This document shows positions 37,801 through 52,000 of a stretch of DNA of 64,000 nt, one piece after another. Made by a program: the position numbers and the translations under genes. Position 1 is the first letter of the stretch, and the number at the start of each line of letters is the position of its first letter. The notes below the pieces were generated by a model, which did not search any database, was not told the DNA's origin, and saw only the letters and a list, made by a program, of their open reading frames with translations. Source of the stretch: Progne subis subis. Its lineage: Eukaryota > Chordata > Aves > Passeriformes > Hirundinidae. Location of the stretch: contig JAKJHU010000062.1 of the NCBI GenBank assembly GCA_022316685.1, positions 2,689,501 through 2,753,500 on the forward strand, read 5' to 3'.

Positions 37801-40543
37801 CAGACACAGCCTAAAGGACCAAAAATCAGTCAAGTCAGGCAATTTCCAAACCCTTCCTTTTTTATAGCCAGGCTTTACTTGATAAAGTGTAGGGAAAAAA
37901 CACAGAACTTTATTCCTGCTGCCATCAGTACTCAGCCACCACATCTCCTTTTCCACAGAGACCTCTGCAGCCCCAGCCAGGCTGAGGATATTTGTGTGCA
38001 GCACAGTCACCAGAGGCACAGAGAGCCCCGTGCCTCACATCACTGCGCTCCTTGACGGGGTGTCAGGCACTCCAAACCTCGCACCTCACCAAAGGCAGCC
38101 TGCTCAGAAACCAAACCCACCCAGAGAATATCTCCTAGAGAGCCACAGCAGATCCCACCAGCCAGCAGGCTCTGCTCAGATGGGTGAAGGGATGACACTG
38201 GAGAGTGGGGCTCATTCCCCCAGGAAGGCTTTTGTGCTGCCCAGACACACGAAACAGTAAGCTCATCTTCCACACGGGGTGTAGGCATGATTGTATAATA
38301 AATTTGAGTGGGAATGAGCACAAAAGGGCAATTCTCAGATGAATTATCACTTCATTCATTGAAGCTTACATTTTTATTTCCATTTAACGCTGTTGGGTTC
38401 CCTCTGTTCTCCAGCACAACTAAAGCACTGACCCTGACCTGAAGCCCACTCCAGTCCCTGCCCTAATGAGCCGGGAGAAATCTGGGAAGAAAAACTGGGA
38501 CCTGAAGGAAGGCTTGGATCAGCCTGTCCCACATCCCTGTACCTTAGCAACCCTGCTTGTCTCCTCCAAACAGCACTTTGTGCCAAAATGGAAACATGCC
38601 AAAATTTTGGTGCAAAATTGGTTTGCTCTTCTGGATCCCAGCACATAACCAGGGTCAGAACTATTAGACATTTAGGCTGACTAGTGTAACACAAGATTTC
38701 TCTTTTTTTTTTAAACAGTGACTTTTCTTGCTCCACAGACACCTATACTGTGCATTAGACACATGTTGTGAGCTGTTTATGCTGGTCACATCCTCTGTGT
38801 AAAACTTTTATGGCTTTGTTAGCTTTTTATTATGTATTTAGGCTATTGTAGTGCTCAAGTGGGTCTGGCCCACCTTGGGCAGCGTAAATCAAGTGGGACA
38901 GTAGTGAGTGGTGAAGGATTTTAAAACTCTGAGGGACTGAACTCTCCCTGTTGTTTTAAGGCACATTCCCTCTTTCTGAATACGTAGAATATTCCAAAGA
39001 AAATGGAAAGCTAGATTTTTATCTCCCCCAACCCCTGTGCACGGAGCCCTCTGAGAATATCTTCAGCTATAACTCCCTCATTATAAAACACTCACACAAA
39101 CATAACCACTGCTGAGAGCACTAACTCAAACTTCCTCCTGTTAAATCCACAGCAAACCCAGGGCCTGAAGGTGATTTAGCTTAAATCTCACCTTGAGGAG
39201 CAGCTGTGATTTAGAGAGCTCTTCAGGTGGCCTTCAATCAAGACAGCAACGCTGAATCCTCACTTAGCTGTTGTGAAAAGGTGCTAAGAGCAGCACCCTG
39301 AACACCTCCGGTTTTTGTTGTGTCCCATCCCACCATCCTCATCCTCGCTGTGCCTGCTCCTCCTCTGCCACCTCCAGACCTGTTTGTCTTCAGTGCAGAC
39401 TCCAGGAGGAATCCCCAGAGGGCATGGGAGGGAACTGGAGTCACACAGGGTTAGGATTTCACAGAGAGCTGATCCCAGACAAGTGCAAGCCTTTCCCTGA
39501 CTAAAGAACCACAGGTTTGGGTGGGCAGCAGTTTCTGCACAGCCACACCGTGTTCTCTTGAGCAGAGGCACAGGGGCTTTTTTTGTGCAGCTTGCACTGT
39601 GAAGTAGCCAGCCAAAAATAAACAAAAAACAAAACATTTTCACCCCCGAACTCACATTGATCAGACAGGAAACTGGGAAGACTTGTTCTTGAAACAGAGT
39701 ATCAGTGATACACTGGTTTATTATGCTGATTTTAAATTGGTTCCCTTTTTAACTAGAAGTTGCACCAAAAGAAATAAAAATCAAGAAGCAAGCTGACAGC
39801 TAGTGCTTGGAAACATCCTGCCGATTTTTTTACCCCTTCCTACATTCTCCTGTGCCCATCAAATAAGGAAGGGTCACCGTAGCTCTGCACAGCTCACAGG
39901 GCTCAGACACAGCAAGAGAAAGCCAGACTTACCTCGTGCAGTGGTAGAAACCAACTGGGAAAGCTTGGATGTTAAGCAAGATCTACTCCTCAACCCCTAA
40001 AACGTGAAGGATTTTGGGAAAATTGGCTCTTTGTTTTCTTACTCCACTCCTTCCCAGTTTGTAGGCACAGAGGATTTTGCACATCCGTTTTCTACAAATC
40101 ATCTTTTGCTTGCTGTAACCCTTCGTGTGTGTCTAAATTCTTTCATCCACTCTTGCTAACCCTGACTCCACCAGATGTTTGGGAGTTTTTACATTATGGC
40201 AAGAAAGATTACTGCAAAAGGGGCAATCAAATCTTGGGGCTTCCCTTCCCCCCCTCCTTGTTTCTCTCATCTCAAACCACTCATTGGGATCTTAATCTCT
40301 TTGGCTTCCATGTTGATTTCACAATTATGGGCAGTATTTCACCATGGAAATAATTGCTAAGAAGGTTTAAGTCTTTTGCCCCTGACAAAATAATGAGCCT
40401 TCTTTATTTCCTAATTAGAAGAGTAATGGGACCTTTATGAGTCTTCAAACTAGGTCTAAAAATTCCCAGAAGGAGCTGGGCTGGAAAAACGGCCACTGTG
40501 GCATTTCATAGAGAAATTATGTCATCTTCTGTGGTGGAGAGGG

Positions 40544-40561
40544 GAAAGAAAGAAAGAAAGA
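40544..40561. repeat. (GAAA)n microsatellite
   Basis: About four GAAA units in a purine-rich stretch. Confidence 0.85.
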
Positions 40562-40865
40562 GTGAGAAGGAGAGCAGCTGAGAGCCTGTTCAGATTCTCT
40601 GGCAAATTAAACAGCCCCTCCACTCTACCCCAGCCTCTTTTCCCTCTACAGCTGCTCCTGCACCATCTTCTCCAGGGGTAAATTGTCCAGTGGTGAAGGG
40701 AGCAGCTGAGGGAGGAGCAGGAAGGAGCAGGGCATCATCCCTGAGCCCTGGACTGTTCAGTTTGTCAGGATTCACAGTCAAGGAGCTGAAGGGGTTGAAA
40801 GTGCAGGCTGCTAAGCCAGAAAAGTGGGCTACAGGATCTCTCTCACTCCTTGTCTTTCTGGAGGT

Positions 40866-40882
40866 AAAAAAAAAAAAAAAAA
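40866..40882. repeat. Poly(A) tract, 17 bp
   Basis: Uninterrupted A17 on the + strand. Confidence 0.9.
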
Positions 40883-40964
40883 GGTGAGACCATCCTTTGA
40901 GAGTAATTCCAGAGACTCAGAGCTGACATTTTACGTACTGGTTCAGAGGAAAAAAAAAAGGTGG

Positions 40965-41011
40965 TGTTTTTTTGTTGTTGTTGTTGTTTTGGGTTTGTTT
41001 TTTTTTTTTTT
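40965..41011. repeat. (TTG)n and poly(T) low-complexity tract
   Basis: About five TTG units followed by TTTTGGG and a 14-T run. A second T14 run lies at 41429-41442. Confidence 0.85.
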
Positions 41012-44000
41012 AATGATTCCCCCAGCATTTAATTTGAAAGCTCCTACTTGAAAGCATGTGTATTCATAATTATTTTTTTTAAAAAAAAAAGCTCAAACAC
41101 TTAATCATAAGCTAGCTTGTAAATTCTACTTCAGGTCTGAAATTTAATGCAAAAATGACTGTGGTGGCAGATGCTGCTTACACAACTTCGGTGGAAAGGC
41201 AGAAGAAAAACGAGGCTGCCATGGCTCTGCAGTTTCACATAGCAGGGGCAGCTTCTCCTCTAGCTCATCTTGCATAACATTTTCCATTACAGGACACCCC
41301 CTCTGCAGTAGCTTATAACTTTGCTCAGTATTAAGTGTTTGAATAGAAGTTTCCATGCTCTGCATTTGTGTCGTGTTACCTGATGACAGTTCGGGGGGGT
41401 GTTGTTGGTTGATGGTCTTGGTTTTTGGTTTTTTTTTTTTTTCCTGGGTGTTTAGAGAGATTAAAGTAAAACATTGGACAACATTAAAAATGTTCTTCTC
41501 GCTGTTTTACAGAGAGCTTCCAGGCTTTGGAGCACAGAAGCTTCAAATTTGATAGAAGGACAGCCTCTGCATCAGCCCAGCCCTTCCTGCTGGCTTCCTG
41601 AAGGGATTTACCTTCCCCACACTGGAGTCCTGCAGTGTTATCCACGAGCAACCACACAAGCTTCAGCAGCCATCCCTCTTCCAGGGACTTCTCTGCCCTC
41701 CCTACCCCTCCCAAGAGAAAAAAAAAATCTGCTCCAAATGAAAATTAAGCAGTATGGAATAGAACACAGGAAAAACCCATGGGTTTTATTTCTTGGGCCA
41801 TTAATCAGGAATCTTAAACTATGAGAGTCTGTCAAGCCCACGGAGCTTGAAGCTGGAATAAGATCTGCAAATAACAGTGAAGTGGAACCTTTGGCTGTGT
41901 TTGCTTTTCTTGAGCAGCTTTCACAACAGTTTCAGCTGCAAATCTATGGATTGCATACTTCAACAAGCATTTACAGTGGCTGGGGAGAGATATGGGCAAT
42001 CTGTGCCTCAAGCTTCCGAAATCAATGAAGCCCAGGTGTCTCAGAAGCACGTTAAACAGCTCATGGGCAGGCTGGCTACTCACTGCTGAAAACCTGAACT
42101 ACTGCAGAGCTGTCAGTGTCACAAGTTGCGTTAAGACATTGAGGGCAATTCAATCCGCCAAAGCCCTGAAGGGCAGTTTTGGTCTGTCTTGGTTTTGATG
42201 GACTCAGATCAACCTCCCTGCCAGACTCAGCTCTGCTATAAAGCAGGAGTGGGAGGAAGATGCAGCAGTCATAACCATACTTGTTGTGTTCCAATACCTC
42301 CAAAATATATCTGTTTGAACAGGGGGAAAGGTTTCTGCAGCCTGCAGCAGACCTGCACACATCCTTTGGGCTCCATCAGCCAGACATCACGATTATCTAC
42401 CTGAGGAAGCCAGGCCACAGCCTCTCTGTCCAGCCACACCATCTCAAGACATCCCTCACTCTGTGGAATGATTTTAGGTCAGTTCAAGCTGGAAATCAGC
42501 CCAGATGCCCTGGGGAGGTTTGTAGTCCAGCTGGCACTTCTTCATACCAGCCCATTTAGAGGCTCCATCTGCCTTCCACACCACAAAAATGTCACTGCCT
42601 TCATCAAGAGCAAGCACTGGACATAAGCTGCGTGTCTAGCTAGGAAAATAGGAATAGAAATAGCCTGGCTTAGGGCTGATGCAGACACAAATCTTTCCCT
42701 TTGGTTCTACTGGCTGTTTAATGTTTAAACCGTGCAACCCTAATTCTGTCTTATGCTGCTTTTCACAGTGTTTTCTTGGTTTGGAGAGTAAGCAACAAGC
42801 CTGTTCCTTGTTTGGTAGCAGCACAAAGTCACTTTGAACTAACACCAGGTTCTGTAATCTGCCCTCAGGTACGAATTTAGCCACTGCATGGACACAAAGC
42901 ATGTGCCAGACTGGCACAGATCTGGCTGCACAGCCCAGGTCTACACTGCTTTAAAAAAAGAAAACAAACATAAATGTGCCTTTTTGTGCCTCCACACACA
43001 CCTGTGCACTCCCCCGAGCTCAGCATGTGTGTAAATCAGAGGGCAGCCTCCAGTCCATGTGGTCTGCACAAGAACTGTGCCTCCATTCATTCCTCCTCCC
43101 AAAGCCTGGAGGTCCTGTGCTGCACTGACATGCTAAACTAATTTTCTGGAATCTGCCTCTGCAGCCAGGCCTGCAAAGAGAGCCTGGGCTGCAGGCAGAG
43201 GATGCTGGTGCTGAGCTGATGAGACTGACTAAATATTAGGTGTTCTGCTCACAAATACTTAGTGCCCAAGCAGAAGAGCTAGCTAAATTAGAGGAGGTGG
43301 TTTTTTGGATGTACTAACCTGTGCAAGAGCAACTCTGTACTTTTCTTCTACATTTCCCCTACCTATTAAACAAAGTCTATGGTAGAAATGAAAAAAATAG
43401 AGTTTTTAACACCTGGACTTATCTGTGGATATCCTGTTCCCCATCTCCTTTACTCTGGGCAGGTTCTTCACAGACTTCAGCACCAGTAAAAAAGTTACAG
43501 ATCCATTTTGATCCTGAACCACAGCTCTATACCCATGATGCCAAACACAGAACAATTCTTGCTGATTTGGGGTTTTGTGAGGTTTAAATTACTTCTAACA
43601 TTTTCAAAAGAAATGGGAGAGGATGTCTGATAGTCTATCCTGGACAACACTCCCTGAACACACATTCCTTTGTGGCTCATCTCCATGGAAATCCTGACCC
43701 TCACACAACCACTGCACACAGAACCAGCATCATTTCCAAACTGCAGAGGTAGTTATATTTTTTTGTCACTTACCTATTTACAAGTAGTGATTAAAAGCAC
43801 TAGAACAGTTAAAGCCTGCAGCAGAGGGCCTTTAGGCACAAGAGGATCCAAAGTTTCTGCCAAGGAAGAGACAAATCTTACTTGGGGTGCAATTTCCAAG
43901 CATGGAAATTTTTTACACCTCAGTCAACCAGCATTAATAATCTGGCTTTAAATTTTAATTGCTTTTTGTTGTGTGGAAGCTGTCTTCAGCCAAGAACTCT

Positions 44001-44453
44001 GGAACTTTAGGTAAGCCTTAACCTAGGTACTCTATATTTCTGTTTTTTCATCTCATCCATCCCCACACTTTCCTTTAGCACATACAAAAGGAAAAATTCC
44101 AAAGTATTTCATAAATTCTTATAGACTCTATTCCTCACAGACTCATTTAGGAGGAATTCACTCTGACGGAACTGGAGAACATCAAAGCCCTTCAGCTTTT
44201 CGAAAACTTTAACTCATCTTTGGAAATATGAAACACGTGTGCCAGGCAGTTTTGCCAAATGTTTACATTTTGGTGCATAGCTGAACTGCTGATCAGAAGT
44301 TCAGATGCTCTTTGTTCCTAATTTCCCACTGTTATTCCCACTGCAAGCTCTGCCCAAACCCAGTGACATCCTTTGGCCACGAGAGCCAGCAGCACTTCCA
44401 CGTCTCAGGAAAGAAAGAGACCCAACTCCAGCACATAAAATCAGTGATCCCTC

Positions 44454-44876
44454 TGATGCCTCCAGTTTTATCTTTCATGTTTTCCATGTTCTGTGCTGCC
44501 CAGGTGCAGCTCTGAGCTCACACTCAGGGTCACTCAGCTCTCTGCACACAGCAGGGACACAAAACAAATCCTGTTCCTGCTGCACACCAAGGACAACTTT
44601 CAGCCCAAAAGCACAAACAAGGGTGGATGGAGGGAGGAACAAGAAGGATGGGACCTCACAGCCTGGAGCTGGAATTGGACAATCAAACCCCAAAATGTGC
44701 AAATGGACCAAAACTGATCAAAGTGTGAGACCTCGTGACCCTTTGTCCATTTTGTGACCATTTTGGGTCCACCTTGGGTGTAGCTCTGGCCAGGCCTTGT
44801 CCTGCCCAAGGTGGATCCTAAAGGCCTTTCAGTAAATCCCTGCTTTATTCTCCAGCTCAGCCTTCCCAAGGCATCA
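44454..44876 (+). mobile_element. ERV solo LTR, copy 2, with 4-bp target-site duplication
   Basis: A 423-bp element with perfect 7-bp inverted termini TGATGCC and GGCATCA, flanked on both sides by cctc (44450-44453 and 44877-44880), a 4-bp target-site duplication. It shares family and orientation with the LTR at 35127-35555. The likely 3' region reads agtaaatccctgctttattc. No polypurine tract precedes it and no primer-binding-site region follows it, so it is a solo LTR left by recombination between the two LTRs of a former provirus. The 4-bp duplication fits gamma/ERV1-type integration, but family assignment needs a library. Confidence 0.9.
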
Positions 44877-46039
44877 CCTCCCTGCATTTTCATCTTTATT
44901 ATGTGCAAGGCTCCATGCAGAGCAGTGCAAACCTCTCATGTTCAAGGAAAGGACCTTTCCTTTCCCAAGTTAATGAAGGGCCTCACCTCGATGCCTCAAC
45001 ACTGGAGAAGGGGCTGAAATGTGAATCCTCATCCACCCTGTGGCCTTTTGCTCTCTTCTGATGGCAACAGCTGCCACCAGATTTTCCTGCCCTGTGAAAT
45101 CCCAGGGAAGTCACTTGTCCCACCTCTCTCCCAAGGAACTGTCCTAGATTTCAGCTCAAGACAGACACCTCTTCTTGATTATTTAATGCTACTTTGGGAT
45201 AACGACTCCCTCTGGAAAGATCACTGACTGCAGAGGAGTGCTGGAGCTGCAAAGTCAATCTAGAAATTTATTTGGGCTCTAAAAATCCAGCAAGAAGAAC
45301 ATCAGGGCAAGCAAGGGACCCTGTGCTATGGCAGGAAGTGAAACTTAGAGTGACAATTTTTCACTTTTTGTTACAGTATTCTGGAGAATGTCACAAGAGA
45401 GGATGACGCTGAGGACTTGGAGAACAGGCACAAATTCCAGCGTTCCACGACAGTGACACAAAGTGGGATTCAGCAGGCATAAAACAGGAGGGGAAGAGGC
45501 AACAGGGTAAGAGCACACATAAATCAGCAGCCTCTGGAAGAAAGATAAAATACAAAGGGTAAAATATTTATTAGGACTAATGAAGTTAGTGCCCTTATTG
45601 TGAATGATCACTTAGAGGGAAGAGAAATTGTTTTAAGTTAGTATTGTCAGTAGAAGATTAGCTCAACTAGGACAGAGGAGGTCAAGTCAGCAAGTATGAG
45701 ACACACATTAAATCCTTCTCATGTCCAGACAACATGGAAATTGTCTGTAAAAATACATCAACAAATTATTCACATGTAAATCAGCAAAGCCACAGTGACT
45801 CCAGAGGAACTCCTTCCACTTATCCCAACAGCCCATCACAGCAGCAGGCTATGTTTTGGCTTTTCATTACTTCAGCAGCCATCCAAATTTTTTTAAAAAA
45901 TTGTAGGCACCTTAAGAGTGTCTCGGTGCATTTAACCACAAAAATCAGGGAAAAACTTAGAAATAGTCTTTATAAAAAAGGTCTTACTCTTACAGGAAAA
46001 AGTAGATTTAATTTTTTCTCATTGATCTTGACAGAAGCT
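44877..46039. other. Non-coding tract
   Basis: I see no gene or recognisable repeat. Confidence 0.6.
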
Positions 46040-46091
46040 GACTAAAAACTCAAAATCTTTGTCTTGACTAAAAACTCAAAATCTTTGTCTT
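46040..46091 (+). repeat. Perfect tandem duplication, two 26-bp units
   Basis: A 26-bp unit beginning gactaaaaactcaaaatctt occurs twice head to tail with no mismatch. It looks like recent slippage and could be polymorphic. Confidence 0.95.
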
Positions 46092-49000
46092 CACCAAGCT
46101 TTGGGACAAACTCTGTGGGATCACAACAGTGTTCATATCACTCCCTTGAAACCCAAATGCACAGCAACACAGAATCCACTAGGTCAGAGATCTGATCACA
46201 CTTTTGCTACTCTCCTGCTCAGCTAAAAGTCAAAGAGGAGAACCAAAACAACCCTTAAAGAAAATATTCCCAACAAGAGTTTACTGGAAGGAAAAAAACC
46301 ACATTTGGATCTCATCTGGAAGGTAAAACAGACAAAACCAGGATTCTGTAAGACGGTAACAATCACCAAACAGCTTTCACATCAGGATAGCAGAGAAATG
46401 GCCTTTCAGAACTTGCTGAACTGAGAGAAGTGCTGAACTGGCAATAAAATGATTATTTTGAGACGTGGCTGAGCCTGTGGACTTCAGAGGAGTTCTATGA
46501 ATTAGCAGTATCCATCACTTACACTGAAGCTCACCGAGGTGTCAGGCTCTAAAGCAAACCTTCAGAACTCAAACAATTCCCTTAATGCAGTCATTAAGAG
46601 TTACCAGGCAAAAAAAGGAGCACCAAGGAACTCCACAAGGACTGAGAACTTGCTTTCCCTTAGGACTGGCATGTTTTCAGCACATTCTGCCATGCTGTCT
46701 TTAATTAGCTCACCACAAAGCTTGCTTAGGTTTTTATGTTACATTTAGAAATAAGCAGAGCCACCAGCCACCGCTGAAGAAGGATGGTGGCAGGGAAACA
46801 TTGGTTTTGAACTGTTAGCAAACAGAACCACCAAAAAAAAGAGACCAGGGATGATACTGTTAATGCTTGATCCCAGAGAAGTCACCGACAGGGAGAAAAA
46901 AAGCTAAAAAAATACAGTCAAACACACAAACGTGGGAAGGTCAATATCTAGCAATAACAAAAGTAATTGAAAAATATCTTATTTCCCAATGAGGAATTTC
47001 CAGAGCAAGCATTCTTGAGGAGAAAGGTTTTCTAAAATTTCTCGAAAGTAAAGATCCAACATCCATTTTGCAACTGAAGAGCCTCAGATCCTCAGATCCT
47101 GAAGGAGCTCAAAGATCACTCCTGAAGTCTTGGATAGAACTGGAAACAAGCTGTCACTTCTGACTTGTGCAGCACAACAATGAGCTCATTCATCTTTTTT
47201 TTTTTTCTTTTTTAACACACTTATCAGTGCTCTATTCAGCAGAGGTTACAATAGCATTGGTAAGGCAAGAGACACCCATGCAATTAAGAATAAAAAAAAA
47301 AAAGCTGTAGATCTATCCATGCTACCATGACAGAACCAGCAGGGAAAAAAGAAAGGAAATTTCTACCCTCCTAACAAAAACACACTAGCCTAATGGACAG
47401 GATCACAAGCTGTCTAATAAATGGCTTAAATTATTTATTGGCATTGCAATAAAGCAAATCCACTTAGAGGCATATGAGTAAAAAGGAAACCCACAGCTTT
47501 CCAGACATATTTTCCAGACAGTATGTCAAGTTCCCATAATTTTGTTCTACACACTTTTGCAGCTCCTCCTCTACTTTCACATTCAAGCATGTAGCTCCCT
47601 GGAATACTGTGGTGACTGGAAGTGGCAGTTTCACAACCTTTATTGGGAAGAAAAGGCAGAAAAAGCATTTAGGGAAACTCGAGATATACACATGTACATT
47701 GCTCATCAGATCTGCTTGTCCCTGCAAAGAAGGAAAAACCAAACCCATAAAACTCCTTGAAATCAAGTAACCCAGCCTGTCCAAAGATGAGCACCAGGAT
47801 TCAAACTGTGCTGAGAAACTTGTAGTTAGCATGCAATGTCATCTGACATCTTTTTATAGTTAAATATAATTTTTTTTGTTGCCATTTAGAAAGAAAAGCA
47901 AGCTTCACTCCTTTGTGACCTCCTGATTTTACATTTTTTTTCCCCCCTAGACTTCATAAAAGTTCCCTGACATAGCACAGAATGCTGGAGACCTAAGTGA
48001 AAGAACACAAAGCTGAATTTCTGCACTTAATTGATTCTCCTTAAAAATAATGGCCACAGGGGTGGGAGGCCAGCAGGCTCGGGGGATTAGCAAGGGATAT
48101 GAAATATTTCCACTCTAAGTCAATGGTTCAAAACCAGTCCAAGCCAGCACATGCTTGGAAAACCATTTGATGACCTATGTGAAACGAGCTGGTGATCTCA
48201 GTAAAACTCCTGCTAGGCACATGTCTGCAGTGCAGTTGATTTTCTTGTTTGAGGCCTCTGAAAACGCTCCAACAGGAAACAATCACTGATGTGGGCAGCG
48301 TAAGGTACAGAAAGGGTTTTTGGGGTGGCAAGGAACAAAACCAGCTGTTCAAATCTGAGCACTGGAGGAGCCTGAATTGAGGGAATTTTTGCAATCCTGT
48401 TGGACTGGGAGTACACAAACACATCTAAACTTATCTTGAATTACACATTACCTCTCACTGTAGGGAGATCCAAGGTTTTTGACAGACACAGATGAATTGG
48501 ATCAGTCACCACTTAAACAGATTCAACTCAGAGCAAAAGAAAGGAATTGGTTAGCAAGACAGCACCAAACAAGGAGGTCCAACAAGCACAGGGAAGAGGA
48601 AAATGATGCAGGAACAGTTCTAGCCAGGTAGAACAGGAGTCAGTGAATTGAAGTTGTCTCTTCATCAAGCCATTACACTGCTATTCCAGATAAAAACATT
48701 ATGAGCTGAGTGTTAAAACTCAACCCACCGACTTTCTCCTACAGCACCAAGCCTGATTTGGTCTGTCCCTCAACAAGACACTGCATTCTGCATTAGAAAC
48801 CAGAGGAGCACCTACTGACCAAGAAACTGATGTCTCACATCCATGCAGTGTCAGCGAGTGAATTTCTGAGGACCAGAGAATTGTGACATTATCTCACAGG
48901 TGAGCAGATGAACACATGGAAACCTGCTGTAATCAGATGTCACCATTTCAGCCATGAACACACTCTTAACTCTGCTGTTTCCATACTGAAAGCAGCGTCA

Positions 49001-52000
49001 GGCAGTAGGTTTTGCTGTGTGTGGAGCATCCCAGAGGACAGAAATGAAGCCATTCCCAGGCTGCCAAGAAAGTTTCTCATACAACAGTAAGGAACTTTTG
49101 CTGCACTGAATTTTGAGTTAAGCAGACTCAAGACTTAGAGTCACCCACGCAGCTGCAATGGCTGAACACCAGTGACATCTGGCCCTTAAGTCTGAGCTCT
49201 AGAACCAATATTATGATTTTACAGAGAGCTTTGTAATTCTGACATGCTTGTCTTTAGTGCTTGCAACACTGCTGCCTCAGGATCATGCTTACATTATCAA
49301 TGAGCCTTTTTTTGCCCTATAAACAAACAAAACTCCTCATATCCTGTGGACAGAAACCCTGTTGCCTACAAAAGGGGTTTCTCCCTCATATCAGGACAGG
49401 AAGCATGCGGAAGGGAAGATAATCTTCCACTACATCTACAATCCCCGTTTTGGTATTTCAACACATCAAAATGCCAATGCTTGGGATAAGTGGCAGGTGC
49501 TGTCATTTAAAATGAGTGTTTCCAACAGGGATAAGCAAAGTTTCTTCCTGGTGTGAGCCAAGAGGGTGCACATCACACTGATGAGGACCTCCCACCCCAT
49601 GCTCTTGGGATGGGACCATCTGTCCCTGCAACTTTTTCACTTCCTTGATCATGGAAAGTATCTCCACGAGAGGCTCTGCAGGACCAGCACAAGCTCTGTC
49701 CCTCAAGCCTCTGACCAAAAATGAGAAATTCCTTCTCTTCTCTCACATCAGTTCTCTTCCTGCCCTTTTTGCTCAGTGGGATTTCACTTTGAATAGCCCG
49801 TGTCTAACAGCTGTGGCTTTTGAAGAGGCACACACCTCCTCCTCCTCCGACTTCCTGCATCACCAGAAAGCTCCCCAGGATCAGATTGCTTCTCTTCCTC
49901 TGAATTTCCATTTGTTCTTCACTTAGAACACACTCTTCTCTAGCCTCAAGCTTCCTTTGCAAGTCTCAACACTTTCAAGACTGGCAAAAACCTTACAGAA
50001 CGTATCAGAAGACACATGCAGTGAGTCCTGAGAGTCAAAGCTTTCAGGCTCGCTTTTGGTTTTCAGGGAAACCACACATGGTGTGCTAATAACATAGATT
50101 AAAGCCTTGACAGTTACAGCTTTTTATTTTCCCCTAAATTATCTTTCTGTTCTTGTTTTGGATCATAATGCAAAGAGAATTTTGGCCCAAAATAATAGCA
50201 GAGATAATATTGAAACTTATTTACATGTTTTAGGCTGTGCAAAGGTGCAAAGTTAAATCTTTATAGCACCTTTTCCTCCAGTCAGAGGCTTCATCATTAA
50301 ATCCAAAAGTCAGAGGAAATAAGGTGATTTTAAGGATTCACAGTAGCAGCAGAAGTAGGATTAAGAACCAAGCTGCTTACTTTTCTTTTTAGGAAAACAA
50401 AAAAAAATTCCAGTCAAATCTACATAAACGCCAAGGATTTTGCCAGACATTTCTCTTCCCCATAAAAAAAAATAATGCTTTCTTTTGAGAACTGCTAATT
50501 TTTTGGACCAAACCAATCTCAACACTAAAATAGACTTTTTGTTTCATCTAAAAAAAAACCCCAACCTTTACCTTCAGAAATGCTAAGCCACAGCCTCTCA
50601 AGATTGCTAGGACCAATGCCTGCAAACAGCACTTTCTGGAGGCCAAGGCTCTCAGCTGACTCTGGCTTCTCCTGATGTTCTCCAAGGTGGCTCAGCTAAC
50701 AAAAAAATCCAAATTATACCCTGGGGTCGTGAGGGACTGCAGAGGCAGAGGGCAGTGGCCAAATTCTGAGAACTTCACTTGACACAATGTTTTTATTTCA
50801 CTTAGAAAAATTACGGTTAAGTTTCTTTCGTTTCCCCCAAATTGAGCTTTCAATAGAACTCTCCTGTTAAGAGTGAAATTCTTCTCATTGTTATCAGAAT
50901 TTGGGGGATTGGGACAGAAGGAGGCCACTAAAGGGATTAATATTTTCCAAGCAGCTGTACTCACTGTGGCATCTGCCACAGAATAAGCAAATGTCTAGAT
51001 AAACACCACTGCAAGACAGAAAAACTATGCATAGTAGAACTTTTTAAATTTAATTTCACATTCAATACGCAATGCATTTCAGGAAACATGAAGAGTACAC
51101 TCATTAACTTTGTTTCTGTTAAGAAATCTGCTAAAAACTCCTGCGAAACACTCACGTTCTTCAGAGGAAAACCCCAGTTATTTTAGTTAAATTAACAATT
51201 TAGGCCTGAGACTAATTTCACTGGTGTGCCCTCACTTGCAAAACTCTGAAGAGAAAAAAAACACACTTGTCCTTTTCCATTAAAGGCATGAATGCCCTAA
51301 GAGCAATGAAGTGATATTGCAGTGGCGAGCAGCACAGAAATGGCCATAAATAAACTCAGGCAAATCCATTTTTCTGGAACGTTTACAGCGGAGGAACAGA
51401 TCACATGCTCCTAACCAGAGGGTACTGCAGGGGTCTAATGCAGAATTCACTTTGCAGTTACTCTTGCAAGTTGTTTGCATGGTAAGAGGGATTTTCCTTG
51501 ACTTAAACCTCCAGGATTTTTGGTATTTATCCAGGAACACCAAAAATTTAGAGCACAATTCCAGCGGCACCATGGGCTGTGAGGTCTGAGTGCTCAGCAG
51601 TCACCAGGAACAAAGGGCAAAGTTCTGCACTTTGGACCTGATGCTGCAAATCACAGCTGAAGAGAACTCAGAGAAAACACATTTTCAGCCTTCTTTGCTC
51701 AAAAAAACCCAACCAACCAAATCTCAAACAAATGACACCACCCATCACAAAAAAATAAATATAACTCTGTAAATGCCCCTTGTTGCATTCTGACAAGCAG
51801 GTTTCTAGAAGCTGCTTTGGTCCCCAAATAGATAAATGTATTCCTCCAATACTATCACAGACCACTAAGTAGCTTTTTTTTTTCCACATAGAAAAACTGA
51901 ATTTTCATGTCCTCTCTCACAAAAAGCACTGCCTTGCTACAGGATTGAAGCCCACCGCTAAATTTAAAGCTAAATTAACTGGCACCGTTTAAGTCACAGT

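Larger units (their letters stand above)
37801..44453. other. Non-coding tract
   Basis: I see no supported gene. Simple repeats inside are listed separately (40544-40561, 40866-40882, 40965-41011, 41429-41442). The block at about 38750-38960 (lone tggcccaccttgggcag and AT-rich flanks) vaguely recalls LTR sequence, but I cannot define it. Confidence 0.55.

Noticed and set aside
44305..44757. 150-codon + strand frame
   Set aside because: It mostly overlaps the LTR at 44454-44876. A related frame in the other LTR copy reflects repeat homology, not a shared protein.
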